64,000 bases of DNA from UBA1431 sp002329665 (GCA_040772545.1 JAXGXY010000002.1:1-64000), one strand, 5' to 3'. Shown: positions 33,533 to 42,276, counted from the stretch's first letter. The notes: generated from the letters alone by a model not told the origin. Made by a program: numbers and translations.

Positions 33533-35035
33533 ATGGGCAGGTATCTTGTAGGCATATGTCCCGCGACGGTGGGGACGACCGCGAGCGTTTACGACATCGA
33601 AGGGAAAAAGATAGGCTCCGGATTCGTGGAATCGGTGTTACACTACCCGCAGCCGGGCCACATCATCAGCCGGGAAAAGGATGTGCTGGACGGCGTGTTC
33701 ACGGCATGCAGGAAGGCGATCCGCACGTCCGGGATCGACCCGAAGGAAGTTGTCGCCGCGGCGTTCGCGTCGCAGGCCTGCGTCCTTACCCTGCTCGACA
33801 AGGACGAAAAGGTCATCGGGGACATGATCGGGTGGCAGGACGTGCGCTCCACCACCGGCATCGACCTTGATGAGTACATGGACCGCGAAGAAATCTACGA
33901 CATCACGCTGCTTAAGCCGGACGCGGGGCCGAGCAGCTTCCTGCTCAAGCTCCTGTGGCTCAGGAAGAACGAGCCGTACAAATACGAGAAGACGCGCATG
34001 TTCGCCACGCAGCAGGATTATTTCCTGCAGCGTTTCGGCGTGGACGGCCACAGTGCGGACATCGCCTCGCTCGCGCGGCAGAACATGGTCGACGTGAAAG
34101 CGCGGGAATTTTCTCCCCTGATATTCGACAGGCTCGGCTTCGACGTCGAGAGGTTCCCCGCCATCAGCGCCTCGGGCGCGCCCATAGGCAGGGTCTCCCG
34201 CGAGGCCGCCGGAAAGAGCGGGCTCAAAGAGGGGACGCTGCTTTGCGTCGGCGCCCACGACCAGTCCTGCTACCAGATCGGCGTGGGGGCGCTCTATCCG
34301 GGGGACAACTTCATGCTCATCAGCACGATGGGCGCCTGCGCCGTGGTCTGCGAACAGCCGTTGCTGGACCCGAGGCGCACCCTGACCGTCAAGCCCAACC
34401 CCGGCTTCGGGCGCTGGTCGATGGAAGGCCTCACGTCCTGTTCCGCAGGAAGCTACCGCTGGTTCCGCGACGCCTTCGGCTACAGCGGGAAAGGCGAGGA
34501 CGCGTACGATGCGATCAACGTCGAGGTCGCGCTCTCCGCGCCGGGGGCGAACGGGGTCACGTTCATTCCATATCTGCAGGGCGCTTTCGGCGCCAAGCCC
34601 AACACCAACGCCCGCGGCGCCTACGTGGGCATGACGGCCGGGACGACGCGCGGCGACATGGCCCGCGCGGTCATGGAAGGCATCACGTATGAGCTTTACG
34701 ACATCATCGAGTGCGAACGCGCCGCAGGCGTCGTGCTCCATAAGATACGGCTTACCGGCTTCGCCGCGAATTTTCCGCTCTGGTGCCAGACGGTGGCCGA
34801 CATCCTCCAGATTCCCGTGGAGGTCACCGGCATCTCGGATACGGGGACGCTGGGCGCGGCCATGCTCGCCGGCGTGGGGGCCGGTGTCTACAGGGACGTT
34901 TACGAGGCGGCGGAACAGTTCGTGAGCATCACGAGGGAATACCTGCCCGACCCGGCGATGGCGCCGCTCTACGCCGAGGGGTTCGAGCGCTATCTGGCGA
35001 TCATCGAAGGGCTGGAGTTCTCCAGAGTATATTAA
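33533..35035 (+). CDS. FGGY-family carbohydrate kinase
   Basis: 500 residues with the two-domain actin-like fold. The N-terminal nucleotide-binding strand region is unusual (VGICPATVGTTASVYDIEG in place of a DxGT start). The substrate region has AFASQACVLTLLDKD and GWQDVRS. The C-terminal domain has VGAHDQSCYQIG, GITYELYDIIE and the FGGY-signature-like KIRLTGFAANFPLWCQTVAD. It is closest in feel to xylulokinase or other pentulose kinases; the substrate cannot be fixed. It is co-transcribed with the ArsR-type regulator and near deoC. Binding site CCGGAGGA. Confidence 0.88.
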   Translation: MGRYLVGICPATVGTTASVYDIEGKKIGSGFVESVLHYPQPGHIISREKDVLDGVFTACRKAIRTSGIDPKEVVAAAFASQACVLTLLDKDEKVIGDMIGWQDVRSTTGIDLDEYMDREEIYDITLLKPDAGPSSFLLKLLWLRKNEPYKYEKTRMFATQQDYFLQRFGVDGHSADIASLARQNMVDVKAREFSPLIFDRLGFDVERFPAISASGAPIGRVSREAAGKSGLKEGTLLCVGAHDQSCYQIGVGALYPGDNFMLISTMGACAVVCEQPLLDPRRTLTVKPNPGFGRWSMEGLTSCSAGSYRWFRDAFGYSGKGEDAYDAINVEVALSAPGANGVTFIPYLQGAFGAKPNTNARGAYVGMTAGTTRGDMARAVMEGITYELYDIIECERAAGVVLHKIRLTGFAANFPLWCQTVADILQIPVEVTGISDTGTLGAAMLAGVGAGVYRDVYEAAEQFVSITREYLPDPAMAPLYAEGFERYLAIIEGLEFSRVY

Positions 35036-35065
35036 TACATCCGTAGAATATGTGCATGCAGCCGG

Positions 35066-35090
35066 GCGCTCCCCTTTTGGGGAGCGCTTC
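35066..35090 (+). terminator. Terminator after the FGGY kinase
   Basis: GCGCTCCCC-TTTT-GGGGAGCGC is a perfect stem; only TTC follows. An identical hairpin is repeated at 35259-35281, flanking the R2 element between them. Confidence 0.6.
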
Positions 35091-35094
35091 AGAC

Positions 35095-35254
35095 TGTCAA
35101 AAAAGCCTACTAGCAGGGGTGTGGGGATGCAATCCCCCACTTTCAATCCAATCTGACGACATGTGCGTCAGATTGGTGTAAAAAATGCCGTCTAAAAGCG
35201 GCATTTTAACCACACAGAAAACCGTCGACAAATCCCGAAGGTTTGTCGACGGCC
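35095..35254 (-). repeat. Structured repeat R2, copy 2 (inverted)
   Basis: Reverse-oriented copy of 30219-30372. In plus-strand order: CTGTCAAAAAAGC, a GGGGATGCAATCCCC hairpin, CTTTCAAT, CCAATCTGACG (35148-35158)/CGTCAGATTGG (35166-35176), CATTTTAACCACACAGAAAA and the CCGTCGACAAA/TTTGTCGACGG hairpin. A GCCG/CGGC hairpin (35189-35207) is inserted relative to copy 1. No gene lies in 35036-35444. Confidence 0.85.
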
Positions 35255-35391
35255 TAGGGCGCTCCCCTTTTGGGGAGCGCCGGTTTTGTCGCTTGGCCAT
35301 GAGGCCCGTTTTTGCCGGCCCGGCCCTGCATGCTGTCCATGAGCCGGTCGTGGGAAAATACCTCGAAAATCCTTGCGCTGTTAAGTATATT

Positions 35392-35403
35392 GTTATATAT
35401 AAC
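35392..35403. promoter_or_regulatory. Likely PadR operator
   Basis: GTTATATATAAC is a perfect 12-bp palindrome followed by ATTATATAAAC, in an AT-rich island directly before the PadR gene. PadR regulators commonly autoregulate through such sites. Confidence 0.5.
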
Positions 35404-35444
35404 ATTATATAAACAAGTAATGAGGAAAACAGGGGTGGAGGCGG

Positions 35445-35801
35445 ATGGAGGTCGAAAGGGAGATGCTCAAGGGCTATATCGACATCATCATCCTTTCCGT
35501 GCTCATGGGCAGGGACTACTATGGGTATGAACTCGGCAAGCGCGTTAAAGAGCTTACAGGCAACATCTTCGGACTCAAGGAGGGCACGCTGTACGTCGCG
35601 CTCAAGCGGCTGGAGCGGGGCGGGCTGGTCGTCTCCTACTGGGACGGCGAGAACTACGGCGGGCGGAGGAAGTATTACAGGCTCCTTCCGGCCGGCGTCA
35701 GGCATCTCGGGGAAAAGAAGAAGCAGTGGGAGCTCATCAGGAACGTGATCGATCTTTTTTTGAAAGGCATAAACACGAACGGGGAAGGCGCCGTGCCGTG
35801 A
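35445..35801 (+). CDS. PadR-family transcriptional regulator
   Basis: 118 residues. The winged-helix N-terminus reads MLKGYIDIIILSVLMGRDYYG, followed by the PadR signature LKEGTLYVALKRLERGGLV and a wing with GGRRKYYRLLPAGV, then a C-terminal dimerisation helix. GGTGGAGG precedes the ATG. PadR genes are usually coupled to a membrane protein or transporter gene; here the operon ends at once and the next 470 bp are repeat R1. Either the partner was lost or it is encoded elsewhere. Confidence 0.93.
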   Translation: MEVEREMLKGYIDIIILSVLMGRDYYGYELGKRVKELTGNIFGLKEGTLYVALKRLERGGLVVSYWDGENYGGRRKYYRLLPAGVRHLGEKKKQWELIRNVIDLFLKGINTNGEGAVP

Positions 35802-35839
35802 GGCGCGGCCGGCGGGTAAGGGCGAGGCGCGCAGAGGCC

Positions 35840-36232
35840 CGCCGCACCCTCCCCAAAACTGCCCGCGAAGCCTTTCCCGGAGAAATTTCTGCGGAGCATT
35901 GCCCGTACAAAGCCCGCGAAGCCCTTCCCGGAAATCCCTGCGGAGCCTTGCCTGTACAAAGCCCGCGAAGCCCTTCCTGAAAATTTTCTTCGAAGCCCTT
36001 CCCTAACAAATCCCTGAAAAGCGGAGCTTTTCAGGGAAGAGGAGGAGCAACGGAGCGGTGCGAAGAAGCCCCGACGCGCGCAGCGCAAAGGGATGAGGCC
36101 CCCGCAAAGCGAAGCTTTGTGGGGAAAGGAGGAGCGATGAAGCGATCGAGCCTTCACGCTTTGCGTGTAGGCGAGTGATGCGCAATCCGCGACGACGCGT
36201 GAGCGAAGCGAAGTTTGCTCCGACGAGAGGAT
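35840..36232 (-). repeat. Composite repeat R1, copy 2 (inverted)
   Basis: In minus-strand order: CGTCGGAGCAAACTTCGC, CACGCGTCGTCGCGGATTGC, a CACGCAAAGCGTG hairpin, CTCCTCCTTTCCCC with hairpin ACAAAGCTTCGCTTTGCGG, the CCCTTTGCGCTGCGCGCG segment, CTCCTCCTCTTCCC with hairpin CTGAAAAGC/GCTTTTCAG, and about six degenerate ~26-bp units (GGGAAGGGCTTCGCGGG...). Over about 230 bp it is nearly identical to 44112-44360. ORFs through it are artefacts. Confidence 0.88.
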
Positions 36233-36242
36233 GCGCTATAAT
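36214..36242 (+). promoter_or_regulatory. Promoter of tsaE, -35 inside repeat R1
   Basis: TTTGCT (36214-36219), a 17-bp spacer and a perfect TATAAT (36237-36242), 34 nt before the tsaE start. The -35 lies in the outer end of the R1 element. Confidence 0.6.
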
Positions 36243-36275
36243 ATGGGCTGAAGAAACCGAAACCGGGGTGGTCGA

Positions 36276-36737
36276 TTGAAAAGTATAGCGAGCGCGTCCG
36301 ACGCCGAGACGCAGCGGGCCGGGGCCGCAATCGGGAGGGCCGCGGGCCCGGGGAGCTTTATCGCGCTCTACGGCGGCCTGGGCGCGGGCAAGAGCGTTTT
36401 CGCGCGCGGCGTCGCCCGGGGACTGGGCATCCTGGCGCCGGTGCAGAGCCCCACGTTCACGCTGCTCAACGTCTACGGGGAGGGGCGCCTGCCGTTTTAT
36501 CATTTCGACGCGTACCGGCTGGATTCGGAGGACGAACTCGAGGCGCTGGGGTACGAGGACTGCTTTTTCGGTCCGGGCGTGGTTGTGATCGAATGGGCGC
36601 AGCGCGTCATGGGGCTGCTCCCCGGGGACCGGCTCGACGTCGCGATCCGGGAGGGCGAAGACGAAAACCGGCGGATCATACGGCTGACCCCGCGCGGGGA
36701 ACAGGCCGAACGCCTGCTGAAGGAGGCCCGCCTGTGA
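36276..36737 (+). CDS. tsaE: tRNA threonylcarbamoyladenosine biosynthesis ATPase
   Basis: 153 residues. TsaE is the ATPase that drives turnover of the TsaB-TsaD complex in t6A37 synthesis. The Walker A motif is in GGLGAGKSVFARGVA, followed by SPTFTLLNVY and FDAYRL, and VIEWAQR near the end. The start is TTG 36276 behind GGGGTGG. The stop overlaps tsaB. A promoter lies immediately upstream at the edge of a repeat. Confidence 0.95.
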   Translation: MKSIASASDAETQRAGAAIGRAAGPGSFIALYGGLGAGKSVFARGVARGLGILAPVQSPTFTLLNVYGEGRLPFYHFDAYRLDSEDELEALGYEDCFFGPGVVVIEWAQRVMGLLPGDRLDVAIREGEDENRRIIRLTPRGEQAERLLKEARL

Positions 36738-37444
36738 ACATACTCTGTTTAGACACGTCGGGGGCGGCGGCCGGCGTGGCGATATTCAGGGACGGACGCC
36801 TCGTTTTCGAGGCTTGCGTCGACCACGGGATGACGCATTCCGTGGTCCTGATGCCGATGATCGAACAGGGGCTCGAAGCCGTGAAAATGGGGCTTGACGA
36901 TGTCGGGTGCTTCGTGTGCACGCGCGGGCCGGGGTCTTTTACCGGCGTGCGCATCGGCGTGAGCACAATAAAGGCGCTCGCGTACGCCGCCGGAAAATCC
37001 GCGCTGGGCATCAACACGCTGGACGCGCTCGCATACAATGTAGTGGCCCATAGAGGGCATATCTGCGCCGCGATGGACGCGCGGCGCGCGCAGGTCTACG
37101 CCGCGCTCTACGTTTCGGACGGGGAAAGGCTCACGCGCGCCGGGGAATACGCCGCCCTTCCGGTGGAGGAATGCGCGGCCGCCTGGCCCGCCGGGGAGGA
37201 CGTCCTGCTGGTGGGCGACGGGGCGCAGGCCTACAGGAAGGAATGGGAAGCCGCCGCTTCAGGGCGCGCCGTCTTCGCGCCGCCCCACCTTGTAAGGCAG
37301 CGCGCCGCGGCCGCGGGCGCGTACGCCCTGGCCCTCATGGCCGGCGGCGTCCGGCCGGGCGGGCCTTTTGACCTCGAACCATTTTATCTGCGCCTGCCGC
37401 AGGCGGAAAGGGAGTACCGGCGGCGGCTGAAGGAGCGGGGATGA
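36734..37444 (+). CDS. tsaB: tRNA threonylcarbamoyladenosine biosynthesis protein
   Basis: 236 residues from GTG 36734 behind AAGGAGG. A TsaD-like actin fold without catalysis: ILCLDTSGAAAGVAIF at the N-terminus, CTRGPGSFTGVRIGVSTIKA in the middle and AAMDARRAQVYAALY. It scaffolds TsaD and TsaE. It overlaps tsaE by 4 nt and rimI by 4 nt. tsaD, which often follows rimI, is not next in line and must be elsewhere. Confidence 0.95.
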   Translation: MNILCLDTSGAAAGVAIFRDGRLVFEACVDHGMTHSVVLMPMIEQGLEAVKMGLDDVGCFVCTRGPGSFTGVRIGVSTIKALAYAAGKSALGINTLDALAYNVVAHRGHICAAMDARRAQVYAALYVSDGERLTRAGEYAALPVEECAAAWPAGEDVLLVGDGAQAYRKEWEAAASGRAVFAPPHLVRQRAAAAGAYALALMAGGVRPGGPFDLEPFYLRLPQAEREYRRRLKERG

Positions 37445-37920
37445 ACAAACCGATCGTCCGAGGGTTGCGGCAGGAGGACCCGGCCGCCCTCGAAAGGCTG
37501 GAGCGGGAATGCTTCGACCTACCCTGGTCGCGCGCGGCGTTTGAAGCGGAACTCATCAATCCGTGCGCGCATTACGTCGTGCTCGAAAACGATACGGGCA
37601 TCATCGGGTACGCCGGGATGTGGATCGTGATCGACGAGGCGCACGTCACCAACGTGGCGGTGAGCCCAAGCCACCGGCGCCGGGGATACGGGCGGCTGCT
37701 GATGTGCGAGCTGATGCGGCGCGCCGTAGAGGCGGGCGCGGAGATGATGACGCTGGAGGTGCGCCAGAGCAACCACGTCGCCCAGTCGCTCTACAGGGAC
37801 CTGGGCTTTACATGGTGTGGCCTGCGAAAGAGGTATTATTCGGACAACGGGGAAGACGCCGTCATCATGTGGAACAGGCGGATAAGCGCGGCGCTGCAGG
37901 GCGGCTGCGAAGCGCGGTGA
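37441..37920 (+). CDS. rimI: Ribosomal protein S18-alanine N-acetyltransferase
   Basis: 159 residues of a GNAT acetyltransferase: FDLPWSRAAFEAEL near the start, the acetyl-CoA loop VSPSHRRRGYGRLLM (Q/RxxGxG/A type) and the C-terminal NHVAQSLYRDLGF and RKRYYSDNGEDAVIM, which are typical of RimI. It is the last gene of tsaE-tsaB-rimI, with 4-nt overlaps throughout. Confidence 0.93.
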   Translation: MNKPIVRGLRQEDPAALERLERECFDLPWSRAAFEAELINPCAHYVVLENDTGIIGYAGMWIVIDEAHVTNVAVSPSHRRRGYGRLLMCELMRRAVEAGAEMMTLEVRQSNHVAQSLYRDLGFTWCGLRKRYYSDNGEDAVIMWNRRISAALQGGCEAR

Positions 37921-38005
37921 ACGTACGACGACGAATTGCTACCGGGCGGCCGTTGTTATATAATGGGTATCAGCATGCAGCCTTTCTTGCGGGTGGGATG
38001 AACAT

Positions 38006-38782
38006 ATGATGATGGACGCGGGCGGGATGCGCCTGCACTACGCGGTATCGGGCGAAGGGGACCCCGTGCTCCTGCTCCACGGATGGGGCGGGTGCATCGG
38101 GAGCTTTGCGCCGGTCGCCGCGGGCCTTTCCGGATACAGGCGCGCCGTTTCCGTCGACCTGCCGGGGTTCGGGCAGACGCCCCCGCCGCCCGTGCCGTGG
38201 TCCGTGACCGAGTACAAGGAAGCCGTGCGGGAGTTCATCGAGCGCCTCGGCATCGCGGGATGCGACGTCGTCGCCCATTCGTTCGGCGCGCGCGTGGCCA
38301 TCCTGCTGGCCGCCGACCACCCGGACCTCGTCTCGAAGATGGTGCTGGTGGACGCAGCGGGCGTGCGGCCTAGGCGGACCCTGAAATACCACCTGAAAGT
38401 AAGGGCGTTCAAGCTGGGCAGGCGCATCGCCGGGTGCCGGGCCTGCATGCGGCTGCTGGGGCCGGCCGGGAAACGGCTGAAGGCGCGCGTCGAGGCGGCG
38501 GGGTCGAAGGACTACCGGGCCTTGAGCGGGGTCATGCGGCGCACGTTCGTTAAGGTCGTGAACCAGGACCTTCGGCCGGTGCTCAGGCGTATCTCGTCGC
38601 CGACGCTGCTGGTCTGGGGGCGCGACGACACGGAAACGCCGCTGTACATGGGAGAGCTGATGGAAAAAGAGATACCGGACGCGGGCCTGGTCGTGCTGGA
38701 CGGGGCCGGGCATTTCAGCTATCTGGACCGGTTCGACCGCTTCACGCTCATATTGCGCAGTTTCCTGGGAGGAGGCGTCTGA
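38006..38782 (+). CDS. Alpha/beta hydrolase
   Basis: 258 residues. The oxyanion region is LLLHGWGGCIGSF, the nucleophile Ser is in VVAHSFGARVAILLA, the acid is near WGRDDTETP and the base His is in GAGHFSYLDR. ATG 38006 follows GGGTGGGA. The last base of its stop is the first base of the MurF-like start, so it is co-translated with cell-wall genes; an esterase or amidase acting on an envelope precursor is possible but not shown. Confidence 0.88.
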   Translation: MMMDAGGMRLHYAVSGEGDPVLLLHGWGGCIGSFAPVAAGLSGYRRAVSVDLPGFGQTPPPPVPWSVTEYKEAVREFIERLGIAGCDVVAHSFGARVAILLAADHPDLVSKMVLVDAAGVRPRRTLKYHLKVRAFKLGRRIAGCRACMRLLGPAGKRLKARVEAAGSKDYRALSGVMRRTFVKVVNQDLRPVLRRISSPTLLVWGRDDTETPLYMGELMEKEIPDAGLVVLDGAGHFSYLDRFDRFTLILRSFLGGGV

Positions 38783-40404
38783 TGCCGCCGGTGGTACTGG
38801 CCGTCATGCTCGTGCTGCACGTGACGATGTGGATCTGGCTTTCGGCCAGGTTCGTGCACCTGTTGCAACTGGAGAGCTACCAGAACAGGATGTATCTGCG
38901 GGCGATCGCGCGCAACCCCCGCACGGCGCTGCTGCCCGTCCTCTGGGCGGGCGCCGCCGCGCTTGCGGCCGAAGGCGCCGTCTGGCTGCTGGTGAAGGAC
39001 GCCTTCGTCGCCGCGGTGGCCGCGCCCCTGTGCGCGCTGGGGATCGGGTTCGCCGTCGCGCTGATGCTGTCCGGGCGCAGGCAGAAAAAGCCGCTCGTGT
39101 ACACGGCGCGCGTCAAGCGCCTGACGGCCGCGCTCGCGCTGGTGTGTATCCTCTACGCCTGGGGGGCGTGGGCGCTTTTCGGCGCGACGAGGCCGGTCGC
39201 GGCGATGGAACTCGTCCTGGCGGCGGGCATCGCGCTCGTCCCCGTCTTCGTGTTGCTGGCGGCGCTCGTCAATTATCCGTTCGAACAGCTTTTCAAACGC
39301 AGGTACTTCCTCGGGGCGAAAGCGAAGCTGGCCGCGCGCGAAGGCCTGATCCGCATAGGGATCACCGGGAGCTACGGCAAGACCAGCGCCAAGCACATGC
39401 TGGGGACCATCCTCGCCAGGCGGTACAGGACGCTCATCACGCCCAAGAGCTACAACACGCCGATGGGCGTTTCCCGAGTGATCCTGGAAAACGACCTCGA
39501 AGGCCTGGAGGTCTTCGTCTGCGAGATGGGCGCGCGCTACAGGGGCGACATACGCGAACTCTGCGACCTCGTCCGGCCGCAGTACGGCCTCATCACGTCC
39601 ATAGGCAAACAGCACCTGGAGACCTTCAACACCCTGGACGCCGTGGTTTCCACGAAATTCGAGCTGGTCGAGGCGCTGCCGGAGGACGGTTGCGCGTTCT
39701 TCCCCGCGGACAACGAAATCTGCCTCGCCCTCTACGACAGGACGGAGACGGACAAGGCGCTCTTCGGGTTCGACGGGCAGGGCAGGATGCTGGACATCGC
39801 CGTCGACGAATACCGCCCGGGCCCAAACGGGAGCTCGTTCACGCTCATCGACCGGGAGGGCTCGACGGTGCGGTGCACGACCGCGCTCCTCGGGCGGCAC
39901 AACGTGCAGAACATCCTGGGGGCGGCCTGCGTCGCGCGGAAGCTGGGCCTCACGCTCGACGAGATCGCGGAGGGGATCGCGCAGATCGAGCCCGTGGAGC
40001 ACCGTCTGCAGCTCATCAGGGGCGCGAACGGCGTAACGGTGATAGACGACGCGTTCAACGCCAATCCCGAGGGCGCGCAAGTCGCGCTGGAGGTCCTCGC
40101 CTCGTTTACGGGGTGCAGGCGCATCATCGTCACTCCGGGGCTGGTCGAGCTTGGGAAAGAGGAGGCGGAGCTCAACCGCGGGTTCGGGCGGGCCATGGCC
40201 ACAAGCGTCGACGAGGCGATCCTGGTGGGCGCTCCCGCGCGCACCGCGCCGCTGAGGGAAGGCCTCCTCGAGGAAGGGTTCGACAGGGAGCACATACACG
40301 AAGTCTCCGGCCTTCAGGAGGCCACCGAAGCGATAGCGCGCCTCGCCCGGACGGGCGATACGGTCCTTTTCGAAAACGACCTGCCCGACAACTACGACGG
40401 TTGA
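38782..40404 (+). CDS. murF: MurF-type Mur ligase with N-terminal membrane domain
   Basis: 540 residues. The first ~170 contain about four or five hydrophobic spans (for example LAVMLVLHVTMWIWLSA and ALVCILYAWGAWALFGA), which ordinary MurF lacks. The remaining part is a Mur ligase: ATP loop GITGSYGKTSAKHML (about 193-207), NTPMGVSRVIL, CEMGARYRGDI, LLGRHNVQNILGAA, IDDAFNANPEG and a C-terminal domain. MurF adds D-Ala-D-Ala to the UDP-MurNAc tripeptide. Ddl, which makes D-Ala-D-Ala, is encoded next. The membrane part probably places the enzyme at the site of lipid-linked precursor synthesis. Confidence 0.88.
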   Translation: MPPVVLAVMLVLHVTMWIWLSARFVHLLQLESYQNRMYLRAIARNPRTALLPVLWAGAAALAAEGAVWLLVKDAFVAAVAAPLCALGIGFAVALMLSGRRQKKPLVYTARVKRLTAALALVCILYAWGAWALFGATRPVAAMELVLAAGIALVPVFVLLAALVNYPFEQLFKRRYFLGAKAKLAAREGLIRIGITGSYGKTSAKHMLGTILARRYRTLITPKSYNTPMGVSRVILENDLEGLEVFVCEMGARYRGDIRELCDLVRPQYGLITSIGKQHLETFNTLDAVVSTKFELVEALPEDGCAFFPADNEICLALYDRTETDKALFGFDGQGRMLDIAVDEYRPGPNGSSFTLIDREGSTVRCTTALLGRHNVQNILGAACVARKLGLTLDEIAEGIAQIEPVEHRLQLIRGANGVTVIDDAFNANPEGAQVALEVLASFTGCRRIIVTPGLVELGKEEAELNRGFGRAMATSVDEAILVGAPARTAPLREGLLEEGFDREHIHEVSGLQEATEAIARLARTGDTVLFENDLPDNYDG

Positions 40405-40445
40405 CGGCGCGGGCCGAATTGTAGCACGGAAAGTGAGGCAACAGC

Positions 40446-41618
40446 ATGAAACGTAACCTGGCCGTCGTCTTCGGCGGCAAGTCCGTGGAGCACGACGTGT
40501 CCATCATCACGGGGCTGCAGCTGATGGACAACGCCGACCCTGGAAAATACAACGTCGTGCCCGTTTACATCTCGCGCGAAGGAAAATGGTTTACGGGGCC
40601 AAGGCTCCGGGACGTGAAGTTCATGCGGAACTTCGATCCCAAGGATAAGACCGTCAAAGAGGTTTACATATCGCCGGCCGCCGGCACGTACAGGCTGATG
40701 GAAGCGGCCGGAGGCAGGTTCTCGGGGCCAAAGGAGGTATGCAGGATCGACGTGGCGATACCGGCGATGCACGGCATGCACGGGGAGGACGGCACGCTGC
40801 AGGGCCTGTTCGAACTCGCCAACATCCCCTATTCGAGCCCCGGCGTGCTCGGTTCGGCGGTGGGCATGGACAAGATCGTGATGAAGGCCGTGTTCAGGGG
40901 CTGCGGTCTGCCGGTATTGGGCGACGTGCACTTTTCCCGCAGCGAGTGGAAGGCCGGCAGGGAAAAAGTCGTCGCGCGCGTGGAGGCGGCGCTTGACTAC
41001 CCCGTATTCGTTAAGCCCGCCAACCTCGGCTCGAGCATCGGCATCGGCAAGGCCGCGGACAGGGACGCGCTCATCGGGGCGGTCGAAGTGGCCCTTCACT
41101 ACGACCGGAGGGTCCTGGTCGAAACCGGCGTGCAGGACATCATGGAGATCAACTGCTCGTGCCTCGGGTTCGACGACGACGTGCGCGCGTCGGTCTGCGA
41201 ACAGCCGGTCAACTGGGAAGAGTTCCTCACCTTCGAGGACAAATACCTGCGGGCGGGGAAAAGCGCCGGCATGAAGTCGATGGAGCGCCGCATACCCGCC
41301 CCGATCGACGACGCCCTGCGCGACGAGATACAGGGCCTCGCCGTAAAAGTTTTCCAAACGTTGGATTGCAAGGGCGTGGTGCGCATAGACTTTATCGTGG
41401 ATAAGGCGGCGGGCAGGACGTACGTGAACGAAATAAACACGATACCCGGTTCGTTTTCCTATTATCTGTGGGAGGCGGCGGGCGTCCCGTTTGCCGAACT
41501 GGTCGAAAGGCTGGACGCGATCGCGTGCCGGGCGCATGCGGAGAAAAACCTTAATTCGTACGCGTTCGATTCCGGCGTCCTCAAAAAAATGACGAATGGT
41601 GCAAAAACAGGCAAATGA
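40446..41618 (+). CDS. ddl: D-alanine--D-alanine ligase
   Basis: 390 residues of an ATP-grasp ligase: FGGKSVEHDVSIITG at the N-terminus, IPAMHGMHGEDGTLQGLFEL, YPVFVKPANLGSSIGIGKA for ATP binding, and DFIVDKAAGRTYVNEINTIPGS for metals. The length exceeds E. coli DdlB because of insertions in the N-terminal half. Whether it makes D-Ala-D-Ala or D-Ala-D-Lac/Ser cannot be stated by eye. ATG 40446 has GTGAGG upstream. Confidence 0.95.
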   Translation: MKRNLAVVFGGKSVEHDVSIITGLQLMDNADPGKYNVVPVYISREGKWFTGPRLRDVKFMRNFDPKDKTVKEVYISPAAGTYRLMEAAGGRFSGPKEVCRIDVAIPAMHGMHGEDGTLQGLFELANIPYSSPGVLGSAVGMDKIVMKAVFRGCGLPVLGDVHFSRSEWKAGREKVVARVEAALDYPVFVKPANLGSSIGIGKAADRDALIGAVEVALHYDRRVLVETGVQDIMEINCSCLGFDDDVRASVCEQPVNWEEFLTFEDKYLRAGKSAGMKSMERRIPAPIDDALRDEIQGLAVKVFQTLDCKGVVRIDFIVDKAAGRTYVNEINTIPGSFSYYLWEAAGVPFAELVERLDAIACRAHAEKNLNSYAFDSGVLKKMTNGAKTGK

Positions 41619-41640
41619 TGAAAATATTGCCCGGATTTCC

Positions 41641-41669
41641 TTTACAAAACGCGTGTTTCAGGATAATAT
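41641..41669 (+). promoter_or_regulatory. Promoter of the DUF4870-like gene
   Basis: TTTACA (41641-41646), a 17-bp spacer and TAATAT (41664-41669), with TATAAT overlapping at 41667-41672. GAGGAGG precedes the start. Confidence 0.65.
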
Positions 41670-41703
41670 AATCACCATATAGGATATTTGAGGAGGCATT
41701 TTT

Positions 41704-42072
41704 ATGAGTTATAATGCAAACGGCGATCTCACAAAAGCAACTCTGGCGTATATCCCGATAGTTGGAATTATCCTGTTCATCGTCGAGAAGGAGGACAATT
41801 ACGTTAGGTATCATGCGATGCAGTCCATCCTCCTGAACGTCGTCGAGTTGGTCGTGGGGATCCTTTTGATGATCCTCAATGCGATCTTCTGGACGCCGTA
41901 TACGATAACGACGTATATCTACGGCGGATGGGGCTTCCTCGCGATCCTGGGCCTCATCGTCTGGCTCGCGTTCCTCGCGCTCACGATCTACTGCATGATC
42001 AGGGCTTACAAGGGCGCCTGGTTCAAGCTGCCGGTCATCGGCAACATCGCGACGAACATAGTCAACAAGTAA
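41704..42072 (+). CDS. DUF4870-family small membrane protein
   Basis: 122 residues with three hydrophobic segments (about 13-27, 42-62 and 76-100). The motif AYIPIVGIILFIVEKEDNYVR followed by FHAMQS-like YHAMQSILLN is characteristic of the DUF4870/Tic20-like group of small bacterial membrane proteins of unknown role. It has its own promoter and is followed by a terminator, so it is monocistronic. Confidence 0.85.
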   Translation: MSYNANGDLTKATLAYIPIVGIILFIVEKEDNYVRYHAMQSILLNVVELVVGILLMILNAIFWTPYTITTYIYGGWGFLAILGLIVWLAFLALTIYCMIRAYKGAWFKLPVIGNIATNIVNK

Positions 42073-42167
42073 CGGCTGCAACAGCATATCAACCGGTCCA
42101 ACGGTGTGGGCCACCGTACCGTCTGATTTCCAGCGTCGCAAACCCTGGGTTTACGTCGGCTGCGGCC

Positions 42168-42199
42168 CGGGGCGAACCTATGGTTTGCCTCGGTTTTTT
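42168..42199 (+). terminator. Terminator (R3-type hairpin) after the DUF4870-like gene
   Basis: GGCGAACC-TAT-GGTTTGCC is a perfect 8-bp stem, followed by TCGG and TTTTTT. It belongs to the short hairpin family R3. Confidence 0.8.
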
Positions 42200-42247
42200 A
42201 TGGGGATAACACGCATTTTTTCGGCCGGGCGCCTTCGATCCCGGAGC

Positions 42248-42276
42248 TTGCGAAAAAGCGGATTCTGTTTTAAAAT
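42248..42276 (+). promoter_or_regulatory. Promoter of icd
   Basis: TTGCGA (42248-42253), a 17-bp spacer and TAAAAT (42271-42276), 36 nt before the icd start. GGAAGGGGAGG is the ribosome binding site. Confidence 0.65.
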
